Shown here one piece after another: positions 27,520 through 35,477 of a stretch of DNA of 35,477 nt (its first letter is position 1; every line of letters begins with the position of its first letter). Location of the stretch: contig NZ_JAHQZS010000011.1 of the NCBI RefSeq assembly GCF_019061145.1, positions 1 to 35,477 on the forward strand. The letters are read 5' to 3'. The position numbers and the translations under genes were made by a program. Source of the DNA: Anianabacter salinae (GTDB lineage: Bacteria > Pseudomonadota > Alphaproteobacteria > Rhodobacterales > Rhodobacteraceae). Below the pieces are notes generated by a model. The model was not told the DNA's origin. It searched no databases and was given only the letters and a program-made list of their open reading frames with translations.

Positions 27520-29513
27520 GAAGTCACGGCGACCTGACCACGGTCCCGTCGCGCCTCGGCCCAGTTGTGGGCAAGCAGCGCCACCACGAGCACCGCGCCT
27601 GCAATCTCGACGAGGAGGTCCGGCCAGAAGAGGGCGACGATGCCCGGCAACAAAAGAACCCGCGTCCAGAGCCGCATCGGCCGCCACAGGAAGGCTTCTA
27701 GAACGGCGGCGAAGGCGACCAAACCAAGGATCGCGATGGCTCCGCTCCAGAGGACCAGGGGCAGAGGGCCGCCGAGGATGATCTCCTCGTTGAAGACCAT
27801 GAAAAGCGGGATCAGATACAGCCCCTTCGCGTATTTCCATGCCTCGAGACTCGTTTCCATCGGTTTGGACCCGGCAATCGCGGCCCCTGCGAATCCTGCC
27901 AACGCCACGGGGGGCGTGACATTGCTGTCTTGTGAATACCAGAAGACCACCAGATGCGCGATTAGAAGAGGAATGCCGAATTCTTCGGTCAGGGCAGGGC
28001 CGACGAGGATGATGAGGACGATATAGGCAGCCGTCACCGGCAACCCCATGCCGAGGATCAGCGAGGCTATCAGCACGAGAAGCAGCGCCAACACAAGGTT
28101 GCCGCCCGAGAAGGCGATCATCATTGCCGAGAACTTCAGGCCAAGGCCGGTCAGCCCCACGGCACCGACGATGATACCCGCAACCGCGCAGGCCATGGAG
28201 ACTGCCACGGCGTTCCGCGCGCCCAGCTCCAGCGCTTCGAGCGTGAGGGCGATGCCCCGGCGGCAAAGGTCCAAAAAGCCCGCCATGCTCGGCCTCGCGG
28301 TAAAGAAGGTCCAGAGCGCACGGGCCGAGGCCGCCGCGATGATCGACAGGATCGCGTAGAAGCCCACCCGCATGGGCGAGTAGCCCGCAACCAGCAGAGC
28401 CACCAGCGCCACCAGCGGTAAGAGGAAGTGCCAGCCTCCGGCAAGGACGGTGCGGGTGCGCGGCAAGTCCGAGGCGGGAAGGCCGGTCATGCCCTGCTTC
28501 ACAGCAGCGATGTGGACCAGAAGGTAGACAACCCCGAAATAGAGAATGGCCGGAAAGATTGAGACCAGAACGATATCGACATAAGGGACGCGGGTGAATT
28601 CCGACATAAGGAACGCGCCCGCTCCCATGAGCGGTGGCATGATCTGCCCGCCCGTACTCGCCGCGGCTTCGATGCCGCCGGCCTGCGCAGGTCGGTAGCC
28701 GAGCTTCTTCATGAGCGGGATGGTGAAGGCGCCGGTGGTGACCACATTGGCGATGGCGCTGCCGCTAATGGACCCCATACCCGCGCTTGCGATGACCGCC
28801 GCCTTGGCGGGCCCGCCGCGCTGGCGGCCCGTTGCGGCATAGGCAAGATCGATGAAGAACTTGCCAGCGCCAGTCACCTCGAGGAAGGCGCCGAAGAGCA
28901 CGAAGATGAAGACGAAGGTGGCGGCGACGCCCAGCGGGATGCCGAAGATGCCCTCGGCCCCCAGCGTCATCTGACTGGCCACACGTTCCAGCGAATAGCC
29001 TCGGTGATTCAGGATGCCGGGCATCACGTCGGCGAGGAACGGTAACTCGCCTCGGCTGCCTGCAAAGACATAGACGAGAAAGGCCGCGCCGATGATCGTC
29101 ATGCCGAGACCCACCGCCCGGCGCGCGCCTTCGAGCACGACAAGGATGGTCAGCACACCCATCCAGACGTCGATCTGGCGGGGAAAGACTTGGTTCGCGA
29201 TGATGTCGATGTTCAGGGGCACCCAGGCCCCGGCGGCGATCCCGGCCATGATCAACGGCCCATCAATTGCCCAGCCAAGCGGGCCTCGCGGCTTGTCTCG
29301 TCCGAAGACGGGATAGATCAGGAAACACAGGACAAGGATGAATCCCAGATGGATCGGGCGCTGGAAGAACAGGCCGAGCGGCTGAACCCCCGCCGCCCAG
29401 AGCTGAAATAGCGACAGTGCGATGCCGATCACCATGATCGCGCGCAGCACGATTGGCGACTGTGGCATCGAGCCTAACTTGAGGGCGGGGGGCAGATCGG
29501 CTTGTGTGGTCAT
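27516..29513 (-). CDS. TRAP transporter fused permease (4TM/12TM, TAXI type)
   Basis: A 665-aa inner-membrane protein made of the small (DctQ-like) and large (DctM-like) TRAP subunits in one chain. It has about 16 or more hydrophobic segments, for example IVLRAIMVIGIALSLFQLW near the start and LALLLVLIASLILGMGLPVT later. The DctM signature region is visible: FFIDLAYAATGRQRGGPAKA, then ASAGMGSISGSAIANVVTTG, and EAAASTGGQIMPPLMGAGAF (parts). It moves its substrate with an ion gradient together with the solute-binding protein. The start is ATG 29513 (MTTQADLPPA) with a weak GGGAAAA upstream; a longer reading runs into the DUF1850 gene. Next downstream are the kinase and regulator. The substrate cannot be told from sequence. 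Confidence 0.92.
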   Translation of the reverse strand: MTTQADLPPALKLGSMPQSPIVLRAIMVIGIALSLFQLWAAGVQPLGLFFQRPIHLGFILVLCFLIYPVFGRDKPRGPLGWAIDGPLIMAGIAAGAWVPLNIDIIANQVFPRQIDVWMGVLTILVVLEGARRAVGLGMTIIGAAFLVYVFAGSRGELPFLADVMPGILNHRGYSLERVASQMTLGAEGIFGIPLGVAATFVFIFVLFGAFLEVTGAGKFFIDLAYAATGRQRGGPAKAAVIASAGMGSISGSAIANVVTTGAFTIPLMKKLGYRPAQAGGIEAAASTGGQIMPPLMGAGAFLMSEFTRVPYVDIVLVSIFPAILYFGVVYLLVHIAAVKQGMTGLPASDLPRTRTVLAGGWHFLLPLVALVALLVAGYSPMRVGFYAILSIIAAASARALWTFFTARPSMAGFLDLCRRGIALTLEALELGARNAVAVSMACAVAGIIVGAVGLTGLGLKFSAMMIAFSGGNLVLALLLVLIASLILGMGLPVTAAYIVLIILVGPALTEEFGIPLLIAHLVVFWYSQDSNVTPPVALAGFAGAAIAGSKPMETSLEAWKYAKGLYLIPLFMVFNEEIILGGPLPLVLWSGAIAILGLVAFAAVLEAFLWRPMRLWTRVLLLPGIVALFWPDLLVEIAGAVLVVALLAHNWAEARRDRGQVAVTS

Positions 29514-29535
29514 TGGTCGTTTTTCCCAATCAAGG

Positions 29536-29987
29536 CTATGGCACTCGCTCACGCGCGGCGGCCGCAGACAGGGACACCTCCCTGTCGTCGATTGTGAGTC
29601 TGTGATTGACAGTGCCCGCGCCGGGCCGCAGCACATAGGCATTGCCCAGCACGAGTTCGTCGATCCCTAGGACAAGATAGCCGCGCTGTACGTCGCTGAC
29701 CTGTTGTCCGCGGCCGGGGATGTGGTCCAGCCCGGCGGCGAGATCCGGCAAATGCGACCAGACCAGCACCATGTACCCGCCACGGTTCTCATAGCAGTCC
29801 GAAACCTCGAAACCTTGAACGGAATGGTGCCACAACACGCACCATTCGGCGCCATTTGGATCATCAAACCGCGCAATCTCTTCGCCTGTTTCGCGCAGAA
29901 CGACAAGGGTTTAGGCAAAGGCTGCCGGGTTAGGGGCGACAGGAGAAGGAGGGCGAAATATCGCCCTCCTCTTGTCCAACGCGTCAC
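29536..29987 (-). pseudogene. DUF1850 gene with a probable one-base deletion
   Basis: DUF1850 proteins accompany TAXI TRAP operons. The body reads WCVLWHHSVQGFEVSDCYE, VLVWSHLPDLAAGLDHIPG and LGNAYVLRPGAG. A GTG at 29987 overlaps the solute-binding-protein stop (GTGA) and begins a signal-like stretch RYFALLLLSPLTRQP. That frame does not continue into the body: the body's frame has a TAA at 29913-29911 just upstream of LVVLRETGEE. Adding one C in the CCC run at 29909-29907 (minus strand) would give one open frame, KPLVVLRETGEE. Either the gene is frameshifted, or there is a sequence error, or translation starts at GTG 29838 giving a 100-aa fragment. Function of the family is unknown. Confidence 0.65.
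29947..29970 (-). terminator. Hairpin just after the solute-binding protein gene
   Basis: AGGAGGGCGA (29947-29956) pairs perfectly with TCGCCCTCCT (29961-29970) around a 4-nt loop, starting 14 nt after the stop at 29984. On the minus strand it is followed by TTCTCCTGT rather than a clean T run. It could partly terminate or protect the transcript and so raise solute-binding-protein levels over the permease. It also lies inside the DUF1850 signal-peptide region. Confidence 0.5.
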
Positions 29988-30970
29988 GGACGGAGGCGGT
30001 CAGGCACGCTCGCGCCGATTTCCTCAAAGTATCGAATTGCGCCCGGGTGCAGCGGCACCGGGGTTGCGGCCAGCGTGAACTCGACTGTGGTCTGGTTCGC
30101 AGCCGGGTGCACGGCTTGCATATCGGCGATGTTTTCGAACATCGCCCTGGTGATCGCATAGGCGAGATCATCTGACATCTCCGAGGATACGGTCAGTACG
30201 TTGGGAATGCCCAGCACGGTGATGTCCTCGGCCACGCCGGTGTAGGTGCCCCCTGGCAGGGTAGTCAGAGCGAAGGTTGCGTCAGCCGCCATTGCAGCCG
30301 CGAGCTGTGCTTCGTTCAACGCGATGATCGTAATGTTCTGGGTTGTTGCAAGGTTCAGGATCGACGAGGTCGGCGTACCCACTGACCAGAAGCCCGCGTC
30401 GATATCACCATTGGCAAGTGCGTCGGCGGTTTCGTTGAAGTTCAGGCGCTGTTCGTCGATATCATCATAGGTGATACCATTGGCTTCCAGGATCGCGGCT
30501 GTGTTCACCTCCGTGCCGGAACCGGGCGCCCCGATGGACACGCGTTTTCCACGCAGATCGTCGAGCGTGGTGATCCCGCTGCCTTCCAACGCGACGATAT
30601 GGATCATGTTGGCATACAAAGACCCGAGGCTCCTCACCATGGAAAGTTGTTGCCCATCGAAGCGGCCCGTGCCGCCATAAGCCTGAGCCACGGTGTCTGC
30701 GAGCCCGATGGCAAGGTCCGCGTCGCCTGTCGCAATCAGACCCATGTTCTCGACCGAAGCGCCGGTCACTTCGGCGGTGGCCGAATAGCCCTTGACATGG
30801 GTGTTGATGACCTCGGCCAGCCCGCCGCCCATGGGGTAGTAGACCCCGCCGGTGCCGCCAGTTGCGATGGACAGCTGGTCCTGTGCAAGCAAAGGTGTCC
30901 CAAATCCGACCGCGATCACGGCGGCGGCTCCTATCAGGGCCTTGGGCCCGCGAAATCCTTTGTAGAACAT
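29984..30970 (-). CDS. TAXI-family TRAP solute-binding protein (328 aa)
   Basis: Periplasmic binding protein that delivers substrate to the fused permease. A Sec signal peptide covers residues about 1-29 (GAAAVIAVGFGTPLLA, cut before QDQLS). The mature N-terminus has the family pattern LSIATGGTGGVYYPMGGGLA. Further typical parts are VRSLGSLYANMIHIVA, DLRGKRVSIGAPGSGTEVNT and DIDAGFWSVGTPTSSI. GGAGG lies 6 nt before the ATG, the strongest site in the operon, in keeping with the high amounts needed. It is the first gene of the operon; the upstream 700 bp should hold the promoter. Characterised TAXI proteins bind substrates such as glutamate, but this one's ligand is unknown. Confidence 0.93.
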   Translation of the reverse strand: MFYKGFRGPKALIGAAAVIAVGFGTPLLAQDQLSIATGGTGGVYYPMGGGLAEVINTHVKGYSATAEVTGASVENMGLIATGDADLAIGLADTVAQAYGGTGRFDGQQLSMVRSLGSLYANMIHIVALEGSGITTLDDLRGKRVSIGAPGSGTEVNTAAILEANGITYDDIDEQRLNFNETADALANGDIDAGFWSVGTPTSSILNLATTQNITIIALNEAQLAAAMAADATFALTTLPGGTYTGVAEDITVLGIPNVLTVSSEMSDDLAYAITRAMFENIADMQAVHPAANQTTVEFTLAATPVPLHPGAIRYFEEIGASVPDRLRP

Positions 30971-31674
30971 GTATTCCTCCTATGGTCTGTCGTCTCGCGT
31001 TCCTCCCGCGACGGGTTCAAATTCGCAGACATGTTTAAAGAAGCGGAATGTTATTTGGTCTTCAGAGCGACTTTCGTCGCAATCCTCCGCCACGTAGAAA
31101 GCAGGATTTCGCCAAAGGTGCCTGCCCTGCGGGGTTGGCGGCCAAGAGGGGACGGGTTGATTGAAGGACACATGCGCGCCCCCGAGATCGGCAGAACCCA
31201 TGGAGGATCGAAGCAAGGCAGCCGCAGTGTCATATGATTGGCGCAATGAGTGTGCAAATCATGTGCAGCCATCATCGGAAGCCGCTCATTGTACTGGCGG
31301 GAGCCGTTCGTACAACTAGCTCACCGCGCGCCGAGCCCACTACCATCGTAATCAACGCGCATAACAACGGTCCTTTTCCGCTGGATCGTCAGGTTTGCGT
31401 GCTGCGCCGCCGCAAGGCAGCTTCCCGCCCCGACTTAAGGGGCGTCGCGACCGGCCCAGAACGGCCCTACATCGCCGCACCCGACGCTGCGATGCGGCTT
31501 CACCAAACCGGCCATTCGCGGATCGTGCACCATGGTCCGGCAGGCCAAGGTCAGCATTGGCGGACGGAGCGGACGTTCGCTGCGGTTCCGCTGATGACCT
31601 CTTTCTGTTGTGGCCGTTGTTATGTGAGACTAAGCTTCGCAGGACAAGAACGTTAATTTTCTAGGGGTGGAACC
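30971..31674. other. 704-bp intergenic region between divergent genes
   Basis: It must contain the promoters of the TRAP operon (minus) and the 619-aa gene (plus). I looked for a sigma-54 promoter reading toward the TRAP operon; the nearest candidate (GG...GC on the minus strand near 31100) has 9 rather than 10 bases between the GG and GC, so I do not call it. The short plus-strand frames here lack coding character. Confidence 0.4.
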
Positions 31675-33534
31675 GTGAACGCCAACCGATTGATCCTGGC
31701 CATGGCAATTGTCCTACTACTAGCAAACTCGACATTTGCCCAAGGTAATGATTGCCCTGACAAGATATCAAGACAGTGCATCGTTTCGAAAATGGTGTTT
31801 GCGATAGACGCATATTACGAGCCGAAAGAGAAGCAACACTATATAGCAGGTGTGGTTCGACAACTCATCTGGAGCGAACTTCATGAAGAGGCAATTGGCC
31901 TCTTGAAAACCCATGGTGAAACGCTTGGCTATTCAGACCTACGGTTTTTTGCAGAAGACCTTGCGGAAAGTGGCTTCTTTGAAGACGCAAGATGGACATT
32001 CAATCTTGCTGTCCATGTCACTGAGGTGGGTAGACTAGGAGCGAGACATTCAGCGCTCGATCTTCTGACTCTGGCAGAGATGCAGTTCGAACAGGGTTTC
32101 TCAGAAGATGCAGGAGAGACGCTTAGACGAGCAGCAGTACTTGCTAGGCAGATTTCCGACCCTGCCCAAGCTGTTTACGAAATGGAGGCCACAGCCATTC
32201 GTCAGCGTCTCCTTGGATGGCCAGAAGATGTTGAGGCAACACTCAGGGGTTCAGTTGAACTGGCGCAAACTATCGAAAGGGATCAGATTAGGGCTTTCAA
32301 GATCGGAAGCGTTGGTAAGGAATATTTCTTGTCAGGCTTTGAAGGTTTGGGAGACCGTGCCTTTGCGACGATGGAGGCGGTTCTATCTGAAGACGCCATT
32401 AGTGACTATGACAAGACGCAGATGATTAGTGCTTTGATCTCAGATCATGCACAGGCGGGACGGCTTGAAACAGCGTATGAGCTGTCACAAAAATACGAAT
32501 TTTCCGCAGGTCAGTACCAAGTGGCTTTGTTTAGCGCTGCAAACATACTTGCCAGTTCGGAAGGGGGATACCTCCCCAAATTCATGCCTAGTTCAGTCGA
32601 ACGTTTAGCCGGGATTGCAGAGCAGCTTACCGACATTAACAAAGCAGGTACAGCTTATGGTTGGTTGATCCTCCGCCTCGTGAGAGAAGGTCAATTTGAT
32701 GAGGCGCTGTCATTCTTGCCAAAGATTGAAGGATCACAGCCTCACTCTGAGGCTGTCTATAACATAGTGGGGCATATCGCTCGCGATGCGGACGATCCTA
32801 TTCGAGCCGAAGAGATACTGCTTCGTGAAAAGCCAACAGGAGAACTGTCGCCGTATGAAAGTGGTAACAACTCGGTAGGATATCCTCTCGAACTGGTCGG
32901 ACAGGGTTTCGCCGACCTAGGTATGCATGAGAGGGCATTGCCGTACCTTCAACGGGCGCTCGACATGTACATTGAGGACACCGACACTCGTAAGTCCTTG
33001 CCTTGGGGCATTTTTCACCGATTTGCTCTCGCAGGACATGGTAATGAGATGTTCGAAATGTTGCGCGTTGCGGAGACACCAGAAGATCGCTTCGAACTCA
33101 TTCAGGCAATTGCACTAGGGGCTTTGAAGGGGGGGCATCTGGACGTTGCAGACAAGGCAATCATATCTCTGCAACCTATCATTGAAAGCCTACCTGACGA
33201 GCCAGATGAGCAGATGAAGGCGTTGATGCCCGATGCACAGAATCTACCAACACCTCGGAGCATAGCGCTTGGTAAGCTCTCTCACATTTACCGCCAGATG
33301 GCCACGCATTTTCTGGAAGTGGGTGAGTATCAGAAGGCACGAGACATTCTGAGGCGGGTTGATTTGCAAGCTGACACATCAAACGAATACGTGAAGTTGG
33401 CGCTCGCCTTGTCTGCTGATGAACAGAGTTTCAGCGCAAAAGTCTTGACCGATGTACTAGGTGCTGCTGATCAAGCGACTTCACCGCAAGACCGTGTATC
33501 GTTTTATGCTAGTCTTCTTCGAAATTTAGAATGA
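31675..33534 (+). CDS. Exported helical-repeat (TPR-like) protein (619 aa)
   Basis: The N-terminus is a signal peptide: NRLILAMAIVLLLANSTFA, cut before QGNDCPDK. The rest is almost all helix pairs of about 35-40 aa, such as LRFFAEDLAESGFFEDARWTF, YGWLILRLVREGQFDEALSF and GFADLGMHERALPYLQRALDM (parts), which resemble tetratricopeptide repeats. It is probably a periplasmic scaffold. The start is GTG with AGGGGTGG upstream. The coding DNA is AT-richer than the transporter genes on its left, and an IS5-family copy lies 190 bp after the stop. A transferred cargo gene is therefore plausible. I do not recognise a specific family and no partner is adjacent. Confidence 0.82.
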   Translation: MNANRLILAMAIVLLLANSTFAQGNDCPDKISRQCIVSKMVFAIDAYYEPKEKQHYIAGVVRQLIWSELHEEAIGLLKTHGETLGYSDLRFFAEDLAESGFFEDARWTFNLAVHVTEVGRLGARHSALDLLTLAEMQFEQGFSEDAGETLRRAAVLARQISDPAQAVYEMEATAIRQRLLGWPEDVEATLRGSVELAQTIERDQIRAFKIGSVGKEYFLSGFEGLGDRAFATMEAVLSEDAISDYDKTQMISALISDHAQAGRLETAYELSQKYEFSAGQYQVALFSAANILASSEGGYLPKFMPSSVERLAGIAEQLTDINKAGTAYGWLILRLVREGQFDEALSFLPKIEGSQPHSEAVYNIVGHIARDADDPIRAEEILLREKPTGELSPYESGNNSVGYPLELVGQGFADLGMHERALPYLQRALDMYIEDTDTRKSLPWGIFHRFALAGHGNEMFEMLRVAETPEDRFELIQAIALGALKGGHLDVADKAIISLQPIIESLPDEPDEQMKALMPDAQNLPTPRSIALGKLSHIYRQMATHFLEVGEYQKARDILRRVDLQADTSNEYVKLALALSADEQSFSAKVLTDVLGAADQATSPQDRVSFYASLLRNLE

Positions 33535-33726
33535 CACGTGGTGGTTTTTCGGCAGCTTCGCAGAAGCCGACCTTCGTGTAAGGCGCGGCATCATGCACTC
33601 TAGGGCTCGAAGCCGACTTCGGATGCGGCGCAGCGCGTCGGTCGAGGCAGACTCGCCCATTGTCTTGGACGGCCCGAGGACGAAGCCGCTCCGCGGCATT
33701 GGCGCTTTTGGCTGATGGGGTGAGCT

Positions 33727-35009
33727 GGACACCCGCAAGAACACACCAGATTTCCGCCCTTCGGCCTCTGCAGCGAATGGGGCAATGACGTGCAGCGCCG
33801 ATCAAGATGATCGGGGTCCTGTTTCGCCAATATTGGAGGTCTGCGGACGGACTCACCCCATGGCGGCCCGCCGCTCGTGGAAGACCAGACGATCGAAGTT
33901 GTAGGCGAGATTGGCGAGCGTCAGTTTGGCTTCAGCGCGCGCGAGGCCGATGGTGCGGATGAACAGGCCGAAGCGGTTCTTCTGATGGGCGAAGACATGC
34001 TCGACCTGGGCGCGCACGGAAGATTTCCTGAAGTTGGCTTGGGCGGTCGCCTTCGGCATCGGTTTCCCGTGCGGCTTGCGGCGGTGGATGCTGCTGATGA
34101 AGCCGTTTTTCACCAGCCATGTCTCGTTGCTTTGCGAGCGATAGGCGCTGTCGGCCCAGACTTCCATCGACGTGTTTTCATCGGACAACAGCTGCCGCAG
34201 CATGCGCCCATCCGGGGCCGCCGCGGAGGTCACTGCGCTCTCGCGGATGAAGCCGAAGCGCCGGTCGATGCTGATGTGGGATTTGTAGCCAAAGACAGGC
34301 AGCGCGATCTGCGGCAAGGGCTTGCCGTCCGGGCGATAGCGGATCTTGCCGCCGATCTTCAGGGTCCAGCGCGCATTCGTGTCCTTCTGGGCGGCCTTGT
34401 TCGGCGCGTCGGGCCAAATCTCCTTGGCCGTCTTCCCCGCCTTGATTGCGTCTTTCTCGCCCTCGGTGTTGCGCTGCTTCGGCGCCGGAACCAGGCTGGC
34501 ATCCACGATCTGACCGGACATCGGGATGTATCCCTTCTTGTGAAGTTGCCAGTCGAACGCCTTCATCACCCGCTTCAGCGTGCCGGTCTCGGTCAGCCGG
34601 TTGCGAAAGTGCCGGATCGTGTTCTCGTCTGGCGTCGGCGCGCCCAGGTCAAAGCCGAGAAACCGCATCCAGGACAGCCGGTCCCGGATCATGAATTCCA
34701 TCCGCGCGTCCGAAAGGTTGTGCTGTGCCTGCAGGATCAGCGCCTTGAACATCGAGACGGGGTCGAACGGCGGGCGGCCGCCTTTGGAACCGTCGCCGTA
34801 ACCCAGACCCTCGACCAGCCAGCCCCGGAAATGCTCGAAATCCACCGTCGCATCCAGCACCTCGAGCGGATCGCCATGCCTGGACAAAGCCTCAAGCTGT
34901 TCCGTCAGACCGAAGAAACTCCGTTGATCCATGCGCCCGCTCCTCAACCAAGCCTGTGGAGCGAATGAATCACGATACCGACAATCCCGCTAGGTTTTTG
35001 CGGGTGTCC
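33727..35009 (-). mobile_element. IS5-family insertion sequence, copy B (1283 bp)
   Basis: Same length, ends and orientation as copy A at 15970. AGCT flanks it (33723-33726 and 35010-35013). The outer flanks differ from those of copy A, so this is an independent insertion, or one end of a composite unit. Copies A and B bracket 16.5 kb. Confidence 0.9.
33853..34947 (-). CDS. IS5-family transposase (copy B)
   Basis: A 364-aa intact transposase that differs from the copy A enzyme only by Leu for Val at residue 19 as far as I can see. The same DDE residues are present (IVDASLVPAP, VWADSAYRS, QVEHVFAHQK). Near identity shows that the two insertions are recent relative to the IS630 and IS256 relics nearby. 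The intact frame means it could still move the element. Confidence 0.93.
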   Translation of the reverse strand: MRSGRMDQRSFFGLTEQLEALSRHGDPLEVLDATVDFEHFRGWLVEGLGYGDGSKGGRPPFDPVSMFKALILQAQHNLSDARMEFMIRDRLSWMRFLGFDLGAPTPDENTIRHFRNRLTETGTLKRVMKAFDWQLHKKGYIPMSGQIVDASLVPAPKQRNTEGEKDAIKAGKTAKEIWPDAPNKAAQKDTNARWTLKIGGKIRYRPDGKPLPQIALPVFGYKSHISIDRRFGFIRESAVTSAAAPDGRMLRQLLSDENTSMEVWADSAYRSQSNETWLVKNGFISSIHRRKPHGKPMPKATAQANFRKSSVRAQVEHVFAHQKNRFGLFIRTIGLARAEAKLTLANLAYNFDRLVFHERRAAMG

Positions 35010-35094
35010 AGCTGCCCGTCACGGCGCGCGTTTTGCGATCTGACCGACCTGACTGACGATTGGGACCTTCTCAATCATCAGACAGGAGGCTTCC

Positions 35095-35325
35095 ATGACA
35101 GAAGAGAGAGTAAGCCCGCTGCGCCAGCGGATGATCGAAGACATGCGCATCCGTGGAATGGGCGACAAGGCGCAGAAGTCGCACATCCGGGCAATAAAGG
35201 ATTTCACGGCCCTTCTCGGGCGATCGCCCGACACGGCGACGCCGGAGGATCTGCGGGCGTATCAACTGCACATGACGGACACGGGGGTCACGCCGTCGAC
35301 GTTCAACGTGCGGATCGTGGCACTG
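35095..35325 (+). pseudogene. 5' part of a phage-type integrase gene, cut by an IS3-type element
   Basis: From ATG 35095, with AGGAGG upstream, the frame reads MTEERVSPLRQRMIEDMRIR, then GDKAQKSHIRAIKDFTALLG and a SAM-like core-binding region (ATPEDLRAYQLHM, TPSTFNVRIVAL; parts). This is the N-terminal domain of a tyrosine recombinase often found beside roseobacter transposase genes. At 35326 the sequence changes to the left end of an IS3-type element, so the catalytic domain is missing here. Its continuation beyond the window cannot be seen. Confidence 0.8.
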
Positions 35326-35477
35326 TGGACTTGCCCGGGAAATGTGGAGAGCACCAACTTAGGAACCAGGAGGTGTTCAATGGGAAACGGAAACAGACCG
35401 ACGCCAGAGTTTCGGCGCGAAGCGGTCAGGCTGGCACTGACCAGCGGTCGGACACGGCGCGAGATCGCGGAAGATTT
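35326..35477 (+). mobile_element. Left end of an IS3-type element (partial)
   Basis: It begins TGGACTTGCCCGGGAAATGT at the point where the integrase match stops, with the TG start usual for IS3-family ends, and is followed 54 bp later by an orfA start. The right end lies outside the window. Confidence 0.7.
35380..35477 (+). CDS. IS3-type transposase OrfA, partial (5' end only)
   Basis: The first 32 codons are visible: MGNGNRPTPEFRREAVRLAL, then TSGRTRREIAEDF. This is the start of the helix-turn-helix of an IS3-family OrfA (pattern PEFRREAVRLAL...REIAEDFG). AGGAGG lies just before the ATG. OrfB and the rest of OrfA are beyond the edge. Confidence 0.85.
   Translation, partial: MGNGNRPTPEFRREAVRLALTSGRTRREIAED

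Noticed and set aside
31080-31130. Possible sigma-54 promoter toward the TRAP operon
   Set aside because: The spacing between GG and GC is 9, not 10, and the flanking consensus is poor.
33535-33722. Minus-strand frame upstream of IS5 copy B as a real gene
   Set aside because: It has no recognisable motif and runs across the IS boundary.

Overview
The window looks like a mobile-element-rich accessory region of an alphaproteobacterium, most likely of the Rhodobacteraceae (roseobacter-like). The reasons are the initiator tRNA with alphaproteobacterial form, the generally high GC coding style, a TRAP (TAXI-type) transporter with a DctB/DctD-like two-component pair, and RTX proteins with C-terminal Hint_2 domains of the type common in that family. 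This is judged by reading the sequence; no search was run.

Layout. (1) 1-5.75 kb: an initiator tRNA whose 3' half is overlapped by an opposite-strand recombinase operon made of two tyrosine recombinases and one large serine recombinase, joined by 4-nt ATGA overlaps and preceded by a small HTH (excisionase-like) gene, a 58-codon ORF and a 250-aa unknown protein. The operon reads toward the tRNA, and the serine recombinase stop codon lies in the tRNA anticodon region. (2) 5.75-6.67 kb: no convincing gene. (3) 6.67-15.4 kb: a diverged tandem duplication. Each copy holds about 500 bp of upstream sequence, an RTX/Hint_2 secreted protein gene and a TIGR03032-type gene. The first TIGR03032 copy is cut short. 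The second RTX protein also carries seven FG-GAP-like repeats. (4) 15.4-17.3 kb: a decayed IS630-type transposase split by an IS5-family element. (5) 17.3-23.4 kb: a visibly AT-richer, all-minus-strand island with two IclR-type regulators, two divergent Hint proteins without the N-terminal Cys, two small H-type-lectin-like proteins and a small exported protein. (6) 23.4-24.3 kb: gene remnants, including an IS256-type transposase. (7) 24.4-31 kb: TAXI TRAP transporter operon (solute-binding protein, frameshifted DUF1850 gene, fused 4TM/12TM permease) running into a sensor kinase and a DctD-like regulator without a proper GAFTGA loop. (8) 31.7-33.5 kb: an exported repeat-helical protein of lower GC. 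(9) 33.7-35.5 kb: a second, almost identical IS5-family copy inserted near a phage-type integrase gene, itself cut by the left end of an IS3-type element.

How the parts may work together. The RTX/Hint proteins are predicted calcium-binding exported proteins; no type I secretion genes are visible here. The island at 17.3-23.4 kb repeats the pairing of an IclR-type regulator with a Hint protein just downstream, and adds lectin-like proteins. It is the best candidate in this window for an undescribed surface or secreted system. The transporter block is a conventional uptake operon with its own two-component regulators. The two IS5-family copies lie in the same orientation and bracket 16.5 kb that includes both the island and the transporter, so that block could have moved as a unit. 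That is inference.
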